From contig DATNPH010000013.1 in the NCBI GenBank assembly GCA_036703315.1, forward strand, positions 1 to 14,236: a stretch of DNA of 14,236 bases. The letters are read 5' to 3'. The position numbers and the translations under genes were made by a program. A model generated the notes under the pieces. That model saw nothing but the letters and a program-made list of their open reading frames with translations. It ran no database searches and was not told where the DNA came from. This DNA comes from DATNPH01 sp036703315. GTDB lineage: Bacteria > Cyanobacteriota > Cyanobacteriia > Cyanobacteriales > Coleofasciculaceae. Every line of letters starts with the position of its first letter. The stretch's first letter is position 1. Positions 1 through 7,517 of this stretch are shown one piece after another.

Positions 1-1
1 A

Positions 2-172
2 CAAATGGGTATTGCCAGCCAAATTGTGAATTTAGCTTTTGGACTGCTCTTAGGAGCCATTGCAGTAGCGATCGCTCTTGCCTTTGGTTTAGGTGCTCGC
101 GATATCGCTGCTACTCAAGTTCGCGAATGGCTGGATTCTTTTAAGCAAGACAGACCACCTGATAGATATTAA
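2..172 (+). CDS. C-terminal fragment of a mechanosensitive-channel-like (TM_helix repeat) membrane protein
   Basis: The window opens inside a reading frame that runs to a TAA at 170-172; its start lies upstream. The 56 visible residues contain a hydrophobic glycine/alanine-rich helix (NLAFGLLLGAIAVAIALAFG) followed by GLGARDIAATQVREWLDSFK and a short charged tail. A transmembrane helix, then G-x-G-x-R/D, then an amphipathic 'VREWL' helix is what I recall from cyanobacterial small-conductance mechanosensitive channel proteins with pfam TM_helix repeats, which act in the cytoplasmic membrane as pressure-release channels. Only the tail is visible, so family assignment is by resemblance. A HIP1 octamer lies within the codons near 68-75. 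It converges with the nuclease-like gene ending at 359. Confidence 0.6.
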   Translation, partial: QMGIASQIVNLAFGLLLGAIAVAIALAFGLGARDIAATQVREWLDSFKQDRPPDRY

Positions 173-216
173 ATAAATCAGGGGAGAGTAGGGAACTTGA
201 CAAATTTAGAGGTAGC

Positions 217-272
217 TAACTGCTAATGGCTAATGGCTAATTGTCTGCTACTATTGGCGATTAGCCATTAGC
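217..272. repeat. Heptanucleotide repeat with 13-bp inverted repeat between convergent genes
   Basis: From 217 to 244 there are four degenerate heptads of consensus TAATGGC. The sequence GCTAATGGCTAAT at 229-241 (also at 222-234) is perfectly complementary to ATTAGCCATTAGC at 260-272, giving a 13-bp stem with an 18-nt loop. It sits between the 3' ends of two convergent genes, so it could act as a two-way terminator, though it lacks a clean T-run. Short tandem heptads of this sort are common in filamentous cyanobacteria. Just downstream (279-306) the motif AAGGARTATCAAC occurs twice. Confidence 0.7.
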
Positions 273-358
273 TTTAAATTAAGGAATATCAACTAAGGAG
301 TATCAACGAAGTAAACCAACTGACTTGATATGAGGTGATCGCGTCATATCAATGCTTA

Positions 359-1081
359 TTAATTGTGTAGTTTACAAATAGCCTTGAGTACTTGCAGCAA
401 TCGGATTGAAGATTCGAGTTCAAATAAGTTTAGTAAGGGCATGAGTTGATAAGTTGGGGAAGTTTCTGACTGGATGCACACAAACTGATAGTTTAGTCCG
501 TTGGTCGCTAATCCCCAAACGGAAGTTTGATGCTCAAGGCTTTTATAGGCATAGGTGAGCAGTTGAGGTAAACCGGCCCAAACGTTGGCTAATCCTTCTT
601 TAGTTTCAATCACTAACACCCAAAGAAAAGTATTAGTGGCTGTCAGATGCTCGTAATTGACTGACAGAATATCAAATCGTCCTGTAATTCTGGTATCTTC
701 ATTAACAATATTGATGGCAGCAATGCCTTCTTCTATGCTCAGCCGAATTGGAGGGCTATAGAAACCTCCTGCTCGCATTAAAGGAAAAGTGGTCATCGCC
801 TTAACCACACCTTCAGACATTTTGCCTGAAGTTAGATAAGGTTCAAAGTCATGCCAAATGCGGTTTAGTTCTTGTTGTTCAAGTTCTGTAATCGGATCCA
901 GGGATAATAAGGGAGTGAATGAGCCGTTGTATTGCCTTTGAAAGCCAAGAAGATGATGAACATCATCGAGGGTTAGGTTACTGGCGTTGAGGGTTGTCAC
1001 GGGTAGCTGTGGGTTGGATAACGATACTAAATATGGTAGGTCAAGGGCATTCCTTGAATAGGTGCTCGCATCTCTCTTCAC
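359..1081 (-). CDS. PD-(D/E)XK nuclease-like protein (HsdR N-terminal-like)
   Basis: This 240-aa protein has the core pattern of a PD-(D/E)XK nuclease: D137 in GRFDILSVN, then a strand WVLVIETKEG carrying E159 and K161 (E-x-K), then QLLTY with Q173 and Y177 (the Q-x3-Y pattern seen in RecB-like and HsdR-like nucleases). A preceding helix (SEGVVKAM, about 89-96) could supply the first acidic residue. It lacks any helicase or specificity domain, so it is not a complete type I restriction subunit; similar cyanobacterial proteins are often labelled as 'restriction subunit R'. The start is GTG at 1081, because an in-frame TAG lies two codons upstream (1085-1087). The purine-rich AGGAA stands almost directly against the GTG, so initiation could be weak or coupled to the gene before it. 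It lies 102 bp after the CHAT gene, on the same strand and in the same frame. Catalytic activity is inferred. Confidence 0.65.
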   Translation of the reverse strand: MKRDASTYSRNALDLPYLVSLSNPQLPVTTLNASNLTLDDVHHLLGFQRQYNGSFTPLLSLDPITELEQQELNRIWHDFEPYLTSGKMSEGVVKAMTTFPLMRAGGFYSPPIRLSIEEGIAAINIVNEDTRITGRFDILSVNYEHLTATNTFLWVLVIETKEGLANVWAGLPQLLTYAYKSLEHQTSVWGLATNGLNYQFVCIQSETSPTYQLMPLLNLFELESSIRLLQVLKAICKLHN

Positions 1082-1084
1082 TTC

Positions 1085-1183
1085 CTAGACAATCTCATCA
1101 ATCCAGCTTTGAATCTTGCTAATCAGCTTTGGTGGATCGGACAGAATATATTTTAAGGGTTGCTCAAGAAGCTGATTGGTAGT
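1085..1183 (-). other. In-frame 32-codon open stretch between CHAT and nuclease-like genes
   Basis: Beyond the TAG that ends the CHAT gene (1184-1186) the same frame stays open for 32 codons, reading TTNQLLEQPLKYIL and then SDPPKLISKIQSWIDEIV, before a second TAG at 1085-1087. Two codons later the GTG of the nuclease-like gene begins, still in the same frame. The stretch reads like an amphipathic helix rather than random sequence. It may be a lost C-terminal extension of the CHAT protein, a lost linker of a fused protein, a tiny gene with a non-ATG start, or chance; a 32-codon open run is not rare by itself. Confidence 0.35.
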
Positions 1184-4100
1184 CTACTGCGCCTCTTTAA
1201 ACCGTCCTTCTGGGTCAGAATAGAGTGCATATGCTAGCCAGGTTGAGTTGTAAGGTGCAAGTTGGCGAATTTCTTCCCTGGCCTTACGAAATGCCTCACT
1301 AATAGTCTCGTTATTCTTCAATAATTCAGTATAGAAACGTTGGGCAAATTGTAGTGCCAGACCATCATTTACTTCCCACATAGCACCGACAAAAGCACCT
1401 ACACGCGCCTTTGTGACCAATTGCTCTGCCCATCCACCCAAGCCAGTAAAGCTAAACTCTGACCGCCCGCCATGGCAGGCATTGATGAATAGCAGGGGAC
1501 GTGGTCGCTGTCCGCCAAATCTTATCTGAATGTCAGAAGGACGTAGGATGCCATCTGTCAGCTTGATTGCCGAGTTATCGGGAGAGGTGGCATCAAACAT
1601 ACCGTGGCAGGCAAAGTGTAACATCGAGAATTTCCCAGTCTCCAACCAGTCCAACACGTCTAGGCAGGCGCTGAAAGGTTCGAGTACAGTAATACCGGTA
1701 TGTAAATCGTGCAAGTGTCTGATAAATGCGACTTCTTCCTGCACCGAGAGTAGGTTAACTTGATTAGGTGCAACTGGTCGTGCTGCGCCTAATAGCAGCT
1801 CATCAGTGGTGCCTGGGCCTGACAGCCAGCGAGATAAAGCAAATTGCTGGCACCAAAACGGGTTGTCTTCTCGTTCACCATCATTGTGGTAGCGATAGGG
1901 TTTCAGTACTTCCCATGGCACCCAAGGCTCATCTGAAGTGATGAGGAAAGTTTTGACATAAGACTTGAACCGCCAATACTCCTGCTTCAACTTGTCAGGG
2001 ATTAGCTCATCCCATAAATTGTGACCCAAAGTAGCTAACCGTCGCTCAGCCAATGCTTTTTCTTCTGGCTTAACCGGGGCAGCTAGACGGCTCATTTCCT
2101 GGTACACCGCCTGCATCTTCTCCAGTGGAGAACCTTGCAATGTCACTTGCCCAACTTTGGTATGGTGATACCCAACTGCTCCCTTAGTGGAGTGCAGAGT
2201 AAAGTATAGGGTACGACCGTCATGCCTATCGAGCTCGACACATAGCTCTAAGTCGGGTGGAGACGAGGCAGGTAAGGTTCTCAGCTCAATGCTCATTGGT
2301 CTATTGACCTGAGGCAGATCTACGTTTACCAGCTCCTCAACGACCAGTACATTGTGTCTTGCAGTACCGAGACGCCGACCATGCTGATAGAAATCTATCC
2401 GAATTTGCTGCTCACCTATGCGACGGGGAATGAGGCTAAAGCGCACCTCTGAGTCATCATCCCGCTTTACTTGTGTGACTTTAGTATTGCTATCCTCAAT
2501 GTCAAAGCCACGAACACGCAATACTACTTCTACTTCAGGCAATTGCTCAAGTACATCCGTGTCTTCGACTTCAACAGCTTCAATTCCTAGCTCAGGAGGA
2601 TCAATTAGGAGCTGGGCAAATAAGCTAAACTTTTGGTTGACTAGGGCGTGGTCTGGACAATCTAAATTAGGATAGCGTACCAACTTAACTAAGGCTGGGA
2701 GAGTGACCTTTATCGGTTGCTTATTAGGAAAAGGTTTTACACTATGAGGCGATTTGCGTCTGACAGGACTCGATTGCTCCGCAAAATACCCACCCGAACC
2801 TATAATCACACCAGAACTAAAATCTTTAATCGCACCATAACTGCCAAAGAAGGAAGGCTCAGGAGAGCGCTCCAATTCGAGCGCGACTAAATGGAAAGCC
2901 TGGGCTACTGCCTCTACCCCTCCTAGTGCTACAAGCACAGGCGATAACGTATGTAGTAGTTGTATGTGCGATCTCTCGGTCGCGGCTTCCTCTAGTTTTT
3001 GGAGTATGTAATGCCGTAGAGAATCTCTACTGTCAGAAGGAAGTTCTGCCAGCCAAGGAATCAGAGCGGCTAGTGCCTCGGCTTGCCAATTTTTTAATTC
3101 AATCCCCTGTGCCGTAGCTAAGGCGTCCTCTAGGCGACCGGACTTAGCCAACCTGGGAACTAGTAATGCTAAAGCGTTGGCTCGCTCTTCGCTGCTCAGC
3201 TTCTGTGCAGCAACTAGTGCTAGCTCTAGCGGTTCCAACTCGGCTACCCCAGGAGCTAGCCCCGTCAACGCGTCTCTTCGCCAATAGTCGAACTCAATTC
3301 CTTCGGCTGTAGCTAATGCCTCCTCTACACGACCGAACTTTGCTAGCCACGGAACTAGTGCGGCTAACGCCATTGCTCTTCGGATATCAGCTTCGATATT
3401 CTGTGCAGTGATCAAGGCTTTGTTGAATACTAAACTTTTCAGAGGCTCTGGTAAGTAGGGAAGCAACCCTACCCATGCTCTTACTCGCCAATTTTCCGCC
3501 TCAACATTTTGTGCTGTAACTAGTGCTTCTTGTTGCACTCCCAGCTCAGCCAGCCTATTAGCTAGTGCCGCTTGCACCTTAGAGCGTTGATCCTTATCCT
3601 TGATTTTCTGGACAGCGACCAGTGTTTTCTTGATTAGGGGCTTCGGTAAGAGAGAAGCCATTGCCCGTAAAGTATGGGTTTGTAACTTCTCAGTACTAAT
3701 CCTACGGGCTGTAGTTAAGGCTTTCTCTTGCAATGGTTCTGGCAAGTAAGGAAGCAGTGCCGCCAGTGCCTCTGCTTGTTGCTCCTCATTGCTAATCTGG
3801 TAAGCCAGATTCAGCACCTTCTTGAGTTGAGCTAATTGTGTCAACTTAGACGCCAGCGCTACCAGTGCCTTCGTTCTTCGTTTATCAGCCTTAATCTTAC
3901 ATAGTATAGTCAGTCCAGCCGTTAGCTGACCCAACTCAGCTAACTGGGAAACCAATGCTGCCAGTGCCTCGAAGCGCTCACAATCAGGCTTAATTTCATT
4001 TGCTATCGCCAATGCCTTTTCTAGATGTCCCAACTCAGCTAAACGAGGGACTATTACTGCTAGAGCCTTGGCATGTTCATAACTGTCTTCAATTCGACGT

Positions 4101-4345
4101 GCCATTGCTAGGGCTTGCTCTAGTAGTGCTTCTGGCAAGTAAGGTGTTAATGCTGTCAGTGCCGTATGTTTATGCTCATCTTTAATTCGCCTTACCATAA
4201 CCAGGGCATTTCCTAGCAGTACCTCTGGTAAGTAAGGTGCTAATGTTGCTAGCACCTCGGCTCGGTTGCATTCATTTTCAATCTCTTGGATTGCCGTCAG
4301 CGCTGTCTTTAGCAACAGTTCTGACATCGTCTCTTTCTCTGGCAT
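1184..4345 (-). CDS. CHAT-domain caspase-like peptidase with N-terminal helical-repeat solenoid
   Basis: A 1053-aa multidomain protein. Residues about 14-450 hold some 13 helical-hairpin repeats of 31-36 residues, with a recurring core like ALxxAxxIxxxxxRAxALAALxPxLPE or LAELG, TPR-like in feel and suited to ligand or partner binding. After a glycine/serine linker (about 500-545) comes a beta-rich segment (about 548-680, from LVRYPNLDCP to VLVVEE), probably an immunoglobulin-like sandwich. The CHAT peptidase follows (about 760-1045): His914 in HFACHG and Cys957 in FINACHGG form the expected catalytic dyad, with the family's WEVND and YNSTWLAYALYSDP near the end. The enzyme should be an intracellular cysteine peptidase of the caspase/separase clan. 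ATG 4345 has AGAGG seven bases upstream; Met7 is an alternative. Both this protein and the upstream small protein begin MPE. It appears to be co-transcribed with that gene. The substrate is unknown. Confidence 0.9.
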   Translation of the reverse strand: MPEKETMSELLLKTALTAIQEIENECNRAEVLATLAPYLPEVLLGNALVMVRRIKDEHKHTALTALTPYLPEALLEQALAMARRIEDSYEHAKALAVIVPRLAELGHLEKALAIANEIKPDCERFEALAALVSQLAELGQLTAGLTILCKIKADKRRTKALVALASKLTQLAQLKKVLNLAYQISNEEQQAEALAALLPYLPEPLQEKALTTARRISTEKLQTHTLRAMASLLPKPLIKKTLVAVQKIKDKDQRSKVQAALANRLAELGVQQEALVTAQNVEAENWRVRAWVGLLPYLPEPLKSLVFNKALITAQNIEADIRRAMALAALVPWLAKFGRVEEALATAEGIEFDYWRRDALTGLAPGVAELEPLELALVAAQKLSSEERANALALLVPRLAKSGRLEDALATAQGIELKNWQAEALAALIPWLAELPSDSRDSLRHYILQKLEEAATERSHIQLLHTLSPVLVALGGVEAVAQAFHLVALELERSPEPSFFGSYGAIKDFSSGVIIGSGGYFAEQSSPVRRKSPHSVKPFPNKQPIKVTLPALVKLVRYPNLDCPDHALVNQKFSLFAQLLIDPPELGIEAVEVEDTDVLEQLPEVEVVLRVRGFDIEDSNTKVTQVKRDDDSEVRFSLIPRRIGEQQIRIDFYQHGRRLGTARHNVLVVEELVNVDLPQVNRPMSIELRTLPASSPPDLELCVELDRHDGRTLYFTLHSTKGAVGYHHTKVGQVTLQGSPLEKMQAVYQEMSRLAAPVKPEEKALAERRLATLGHNLWDELIPDKLKQEYWRFKSYVKTFLITSDEPWVPWEVLKPYRYHNDGEREDNPFWCQQFALSRWLSGPGTTDELLLGAARPVAPNQVNLLSVQEEVAFIRHLHDLHTGITVLEPFSACLDVLDWLETGKFSMLHFACHGMFDATSPDNSAIKLTDGILRPSDIQIRFGGQRPRPLLFINACHGGRSEFSFTGLGGWAEQLVTKARVGAFVGAMWEVNDGLALQFAQRFYTELLKNNETISEAFRKAREEIRQLAPYNSTWLAYALYSDPEGRFKEAQ

Positions 4346-4418
4346 GGCGAAGCCTCTACCCTGTTTTTGTCAGGAGTAGTCCTATATCTTTTTCAATACA
4401 ATCCAGTTGCTTGCTATC

Positions 4419-4760
4419 TCACCCTGCTTCTGCCCGTTTGAATTTGAGCTTTATTGCTCCTTTACCTCCAGCTTTTGCACCACTTCCAATTAGGCTAACT
4501 TTTCCTTCACCGTTAATTTCTACCGACAGCTCAATTTCATCTAGTTGCATCCCAGGTTTTTTACTCGCTTCCTGTTCAGCACGATTAAACAGCCGACCTA
4601 CTACTTGCAGAAAATGAGTCATTTCCTGCTCTAACTTCTCAACACCAACCTCTACTTTTTGTCTTATAGAAGTTTCTGGAGTAACTTCCCAACTCCTGGT
4701 CGGTGCAGTTGGTTGTTGAGTTGTATTTTCTGTGACTATTGAAATAGTTTCTTCTGGCAT
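4419..4760 (-). CDS. Small peptidase-associated protein (Pepco/Trypco-like)
   Basis: This 113-aa protein has a polar N-terminus, a predicted helix at about 32-62 (RQKVEVGVEKLEQEMTHFLQ and on), and a beta-rich C-terminal module (73-108) with DEIELSVEINGEGKVSL followed by a glycine/lysine stretch and AIKLKFKR. It matches my memory of short cyanobacterial proteins described by comparative genomics as peptidase- or trypsin-co-occurring domains (Pepco, Trypco), placed next to CHAT or trypsin-like peptidases in NTP-dependent conflict systems. Its expected role is to couple a sensor to the peptidase, as adaptor, inhibitor or substrate; this is inferred, and which of these families it belongs to is uncertain. 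ATG 4760 is preceded by AAGGGTT. The stop lies 73 bp before the CHAT start on the same strand, so the two are very likely an operon. Confidence 0.7.
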   Translation of the reverse strand: MPEETISIVTENTTQQPTAPTRSWEVTPETSIRQKVEVGVEKLEQEMTHFLQVVGRLFNRAEQEASKKPGMQLDEIELSVEINGEGKVSLIGSGAKAGGKGAIKLKFKRAEAG

Positions 4761-4813
4761 AACCCTTGGGAAGGATAAAAGTTCTACATGATGACTACAA
4801 ATTCTAGGTTTGG

Positions 4814-4825
4814 CTATCCGGATAG
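4814..4825. promoter_or_regulatory. Perfect 12-bp palindrome upstream of the small peptidase-associated gene
   Basis: CTATCCGGATAG is a perfect palindrome lying 54-65 bases upstream of the ATG at 4760, in the 151-bp gap after the GTPase gene. Its size and position suit a dimeric regulator's operator for an internal promoter of the small-protein/CHAT unit. A palindrome of this length can arise by chance in 14 kb, and no regulator is identified. Confidence 0.3.
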
Positions 4826-4844
4826 AAGTTCAAAATAAGCCTTT

Positions 4845-4866
4845 GAGGCAGCAATGCACTCGCCTC
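4845..4866 (-). terminator. Weak stem-loop after the GTPase gene
   Basis: Read on the minus strand, GAGGC (4862-4866) and GCCTC (4845-4849) can pair around a 12-nt loop, some 45 bases past the GTPase stop. A short stem with no U-run suggests at most a partial terminator or processing site, so transcription may continue into the next gene. Confidence 0.25.
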
Positions 4867-4911
4867 TTTCAAACGCAATCGCCTTCACTCAACTCATACG
4901 TTTATCTAGTG

Positions 4912-6387
4912 CTACCGCGTCTTCATATTTAATCGCCCTCCACCGAGTTTCGCCTCCAATTCCCCTTTGATGCGATTGAGGATAGAAGTTTCATCCAGTG
5001 AAGAGAGAATGCGACTCACAACTGCTTTTGGTCTATCTGGTCCCCAAGATGCCCCATTGGCTAGATAAAACTTAGTAACTTGTCCAATGGCATACGTAGA
5101 GACACCAGCTACTCCTGCCTGAGTCACGGCTACAGAAAGATAAGGAGCTAAGGATACTCCACCTGTTGCGGGTAGTGAAATACCTAACAAACCTTTGAGA
5201 GAACTCAGTCCTAGAGTTGCCAAAAGTTCGCTAGCACCGATGCCACCCATGCCGAGTACAATTTTTTGCAGCAACCCAACCGCTCCCTGCTGCGTCATGG
5301 AAATGCCGTAGAGTTTGGATAAGGTTAGAATCATCACCACATCAATTATGGTTGCGGTGAGGAGGTCTACGACGGTGATGGGATTGAGAGCGATCGCAAC
5401 AGCCTTTGTCATTACCGCTTTCCAGATAATCTGATTAGCACTCTCCTCCCGAATCGTCATTTTCCGCTGCACCAACTGCTCATTCACCTCATCCGCATAA
5501 AGCATCGTGTTGAGAGCAATTAGAGACTTGCCTTCTCGATGCAAAATCTCCAGAATTTTTAGCTTCAAATCTTCAATCTGCGGTTTCCCAGGACGGCGCT
5601 GTATCCCCATACTGCCATCAGCACGTCGCACTGCCGTCGCCACTAATGGCGAGGCGGCAACCATGACGATCTCATCGGGTGAAAGCAACTGCTTGACTCG
5701 CTCATCCCGTATTTTGCGGTAAATAGCCATGCGATCCGCTTCGGGATACTGATCAATTTTGTTGAACACTAGCAACATGGGTTTACCAACCTCCCGCAAC
5801 TGCGAGAGGGCATCGTATTCCACCTTAGTCATGTCACCAGCAATCATGAACAAAATCAGATCTACCTGTTTGGCAACCTGATGAGCCAAAGCTTCGCGAG
5901 TCTCACCGTCTACTTCATCAATTCCCGGAGTATCAATTAGCTGTATCTGGGAATTACCAATACTAGGTAAGGCAACTCGCAAAATGTCTTGGTTTGTATC
6001 CCCAACACTTTCCTGACTCAACTGCCAACTCGCTATCTGCATGTTGTGGGTAACGCCATGCAGTGCCCCCGTTTCAAACACAGGTTGACCCAATAAGGCA
6101 TTAAGTACCGAAGATTTACCTCGTCCCACCATGCCAAAAGCCGCAATTTGCACACAGCTGTGTTCTAGCTTGTGCAGCATTGCCGCTAAGTCTTCAATTT
6201 CTGACTCCAAACCAGCTTGCTCTCGGGGCGTCAGGTCGAGATTGGTCACCAAGCCTCGCAGTGCGTCTTGTGCTTGTTTATAATTCAGTTCTGCCTGAAT
6301 TTCTTCAAAGCTCGAAAGTACACTGTCTAAGTCCTGGTCGGAACCAGGAGAATTTAATGAATCAGGCTCAGGTAATGAATCTCTCAA
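4912..6387 (-). CDS. Dynamin/Era-like GTPase with C-terminal DUF697-like membrane region
   Basis: The 491-aa protein has all the GTPase motifs in order: G1 GMVGRGKSS (85-93), a G2 threonine in GVTHN (111-115), G3 DTPG (152-155), G4 NKID (209-212) and a likely G5 VAAS (243-246). A charged helical N-terminus (about 20-75) precedes the G domain. After a helical stretch (about 265-320) comes a hydrophobic, glycine-rich region (about 328-440, with NPITVVDLLTATIIDVVMIL) resembling the DUF697/YcjF-type membrane-associated module of bacterial Era-like GTPases. It is probably a membrane-linked GTP switch. The start is TTG 6387, chosen because of a perfect AGGAGG at 6396-6401 eight bases upstream and because the next Met would cut into the fold. 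It heads the minus-strand block, 151 bp before the small peptidase-associated gene. Membership of that operon is likely but not proven. Confidence 0.85.
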   Translation of the reverse strand: MRDSLPEPDSLNSPGSDQDLDSVLSSFEEIQAELNYKQAQDALRGLVTNLDLTPREQAGLESEIEDLAAMLHKLEHSCVQIAAFGMVGRGKSSVLNALLGQPVFETGALHGVTHNMQIASWQLSQESVGDTNQDILRVALPSIGNSQIQLIDTPGIDEVDGETREALAHQVAKQVDLILFMIAGDMTKVEYDALSQLREVGKPMLLVFNKIDQYPEADRMAIYRKIRDERVKQLLSPDEIVMVAASPLVATAVRRADGSMGIQRRPGKPQIEDLKLKILEILHREGKSLIALNTMLYADEVNEQLVQRKMTIREESANQIIWKAVMTKAVAIALNPITVVDLLTATIIDVVMILTLSKLYGISMTQQGAVGLLQKIVLGMGGIGASELLATLGLSSLKGLLGISLPATGGVSLAPYLSVAVTQAGVAGVSTYAIGQVTKFYLANGASWGPDRPKAVVSRILSSLDETSILNRIKGELEAKLGGGRLNMKTR

Positions 6388-6395
6388 AATCGCAA

Positions 6396-6401
6396 CCTCC
6401 T
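6396..6401 (-). promoter_or_regulatory. Shine-Dalgarno AGGAGG deciding a TTG start
   Basis: On the minus strand AGGAGG is followed by eight bases and then TTG at 6387. This near-ideal ribosome binding site makes the TTG the best start for the GTPase. Confidence 0.75.
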
Positions 6402-6441
6402 ACCACTAGGCTCTGGGTGAGCTGAGCAATTGCAAATAAAT

Positions 6442-6466
6442 GTGACTACTCTTTCATCCTAGTCAC
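6442..6466. promoter_or_regulatory. 7-bp inverted repeat upstream of the GTPase gene
   Basis: GTGACTA (6442-6448) and TAGTCAC (6460-6466) form a perfect inverted repeat with an 11-base spacer, 55-79 bases upstream of the TTG start. It could be an operator within the promoter region of the minus-strand cluster. I could not place convincing -35/-10 boxes around it. Confidence 0.3.
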
Positions 6467-6738
6467 TGCTGAGCTTACTTAACTCTTGCTAAGTACACGT
6501 CACCGTAAAAAGGGGTCGGAAATAGAGGATCAGGAGAAAGCTTTCACGATTCAAGTGAATACGTAGGGATGGGAGAACCTTTGGAAGCGTTTATTGCTCA
6601 AGCTGTTTGAAGCAACACGAGATTCAGAGTGCGCCAAACCGCTCGACAAGCGTGGGACGCTGCCGCTCAACTGATTCAATATGTTGATGACAATACAATT
6701 GCCGCTGCTCAACAACGGTATCCTCATTCTGAGTTGAA

Positions 6739-6763
6739 GAAGGCAGAGGGCAGAAGGAGGGAG
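6739..6763. repeat. Short GGCAGAG-type tandem repeat
   Basis: A purine-rich heptad-like array (GAAGGCAGAGGGCAGAAGG and following) of a type I recall from cyanobacterial intergenic regions. It interrupts any coding reading of the surrounding sequence. Confidence 0.55.
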
Positions 6764-6768
6764 TATCA

Positions 6769-6817
6769 GGGGGATTGTTTCCCCCAGTCACTCCCAGCCA
6801 CTGAATACTTTCAGTGG
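6769..6817. repeat. Two adjacent hairpins
   Basis: GGGGGA/TCCCCC (6769-6785, 5-nt loop) is followed by a perfect 8-bp stem CCACTGAA/TTCAGTGG with a 4-nt loop (6798-6817). No T-run follows on either strand, so they are reported as stem-loops rather than terminators. Confidence 0.5.
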
Positions 6818-7101
6818 GTGATTGTTCCCACGCTTGTCCTTGCCAAATCTCCCAATGCCAACCTCGCAGCATGTATTGAGTCCTTGTGGTGACCTCGTGG
6901 CAAACTCTGAATTTTCCTAACAGCGGCCACTTGCACCTAGAGATGCCTTATGAGCAAGCGCAAGTTCAGGTTTAAGTTAGACAATCTTCCTATAAAAGCG
7001 CAAAATGTTCTGCAACACCCCTAATCTAGCTTTAATTCCCCTTCTAAATAAAGCCTAGTTGCAATGGAATCCCAAATATCAGCAGAACTAATAATTACGC
7101 T

Positions 7102-7200
7102 ATGTATCCTTTTCCGGAACTGAAACAACTTGAAGAGATTCCTTGGATAAAAGGCAAATTAAAGGGTTATAAGTACTACAGCTGTGTAGGAAAAATTTAA
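7102..7200 (+). pseudogene. Probable remnant of a RelE/ParE-family toxin gene
   Basis: A 32-codon frame reads MYPFPELKQLEEIPWIKGKL followed by KGYKYYSCVGKI and a TAA. The piece 'LxxIPxxxKLKGYKxYY' strongly recalls the middle of RelE-type mRNA interferases, where the lysine/glycine/tyrosine stretch is followed by an 'RIRVGDYRI' strand. Here that strand is lost to mutation and the frame stops. The N-terminal helices and the C-terminal catalytic strand are absent, and no antitoxin gene is visible nearby. It is probably a dead toxin fragment; a functional peptide of this size is unlikely. Identification is by pattern memory on a short stretch. Confidence 0.35.
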
Positions 7201-7236
7201 GTTTTGCAATCACTCGCCTAAAAGGATGGTCAAGAT

Positions 7237-7517
7237 ATGCTATACGGTCAAATGGAAAGAGAACTATCACACGGAGAAGCCTGGTGTCCCTGGCAATCAG
7301 CTCAACTCTTAAAGCAGCGATCGCATTTAGTAGAGCCAGAGCACACAACAGTAAATATTTGTGAACAAGTTTTGCAAAATCACACTGAACAGCTAAAAAA
7401 AATCCGCTCAAATTGCTCAAGTACTCCTAGGACAAAAGCTAACGGTTTGTATCAACTGATTTCTCAGTATTTGTGCTTATCGATGGTAAAGAGGTAATTG
7501 ATAGAGATGTTGATTAG
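7237..7517 (+). pseudogene. Probable decayed gene with two frameshifts, family not recognised
   Basis: An ATG at 7237, with AAGGA ten bases upstream, opens a frame reading MLYGQMERELSHGEAW and on to ..HTEQLKK. At a run of eight A (7395-7402) the protein-like reading passes to the next frame (SAQIAQVLLGQKLTV). Near a TTT at 7446-7448 it passes again (VSTDFSVFVLIDGKEVIDRDVD), ending at TAG 7515-7517. Both changes amount to one extra base at a homopolymer, which fits a gene of about 92 codons that has decayed, or sequencing error. Left uncorrected, the first frame runs on to 7497 as an 86-aa protein whose tail looks random. I do not recognise the family. Confidence 0.35.

Noticed and set aside
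359..1081. Complete type I restriction-modification subunit
   Set aside because: Only a nuclease-like core of 240 aa is present, without helicase, methyltransferase or specificity genes nearby.
6950..7024. 24-aa basic ORF (MSKRKFRFKLDNLP..)
   Set aside because: Too short and unsupported to call as a gene; noted inside the gene-poor region.
7100..7420. 106-aa minus-strand ORF with hydrophobic stretches
   Set aside because: It is antisense to the toxin-like remnant and the frameshifted ORF, with composition typical of a shadow frame.
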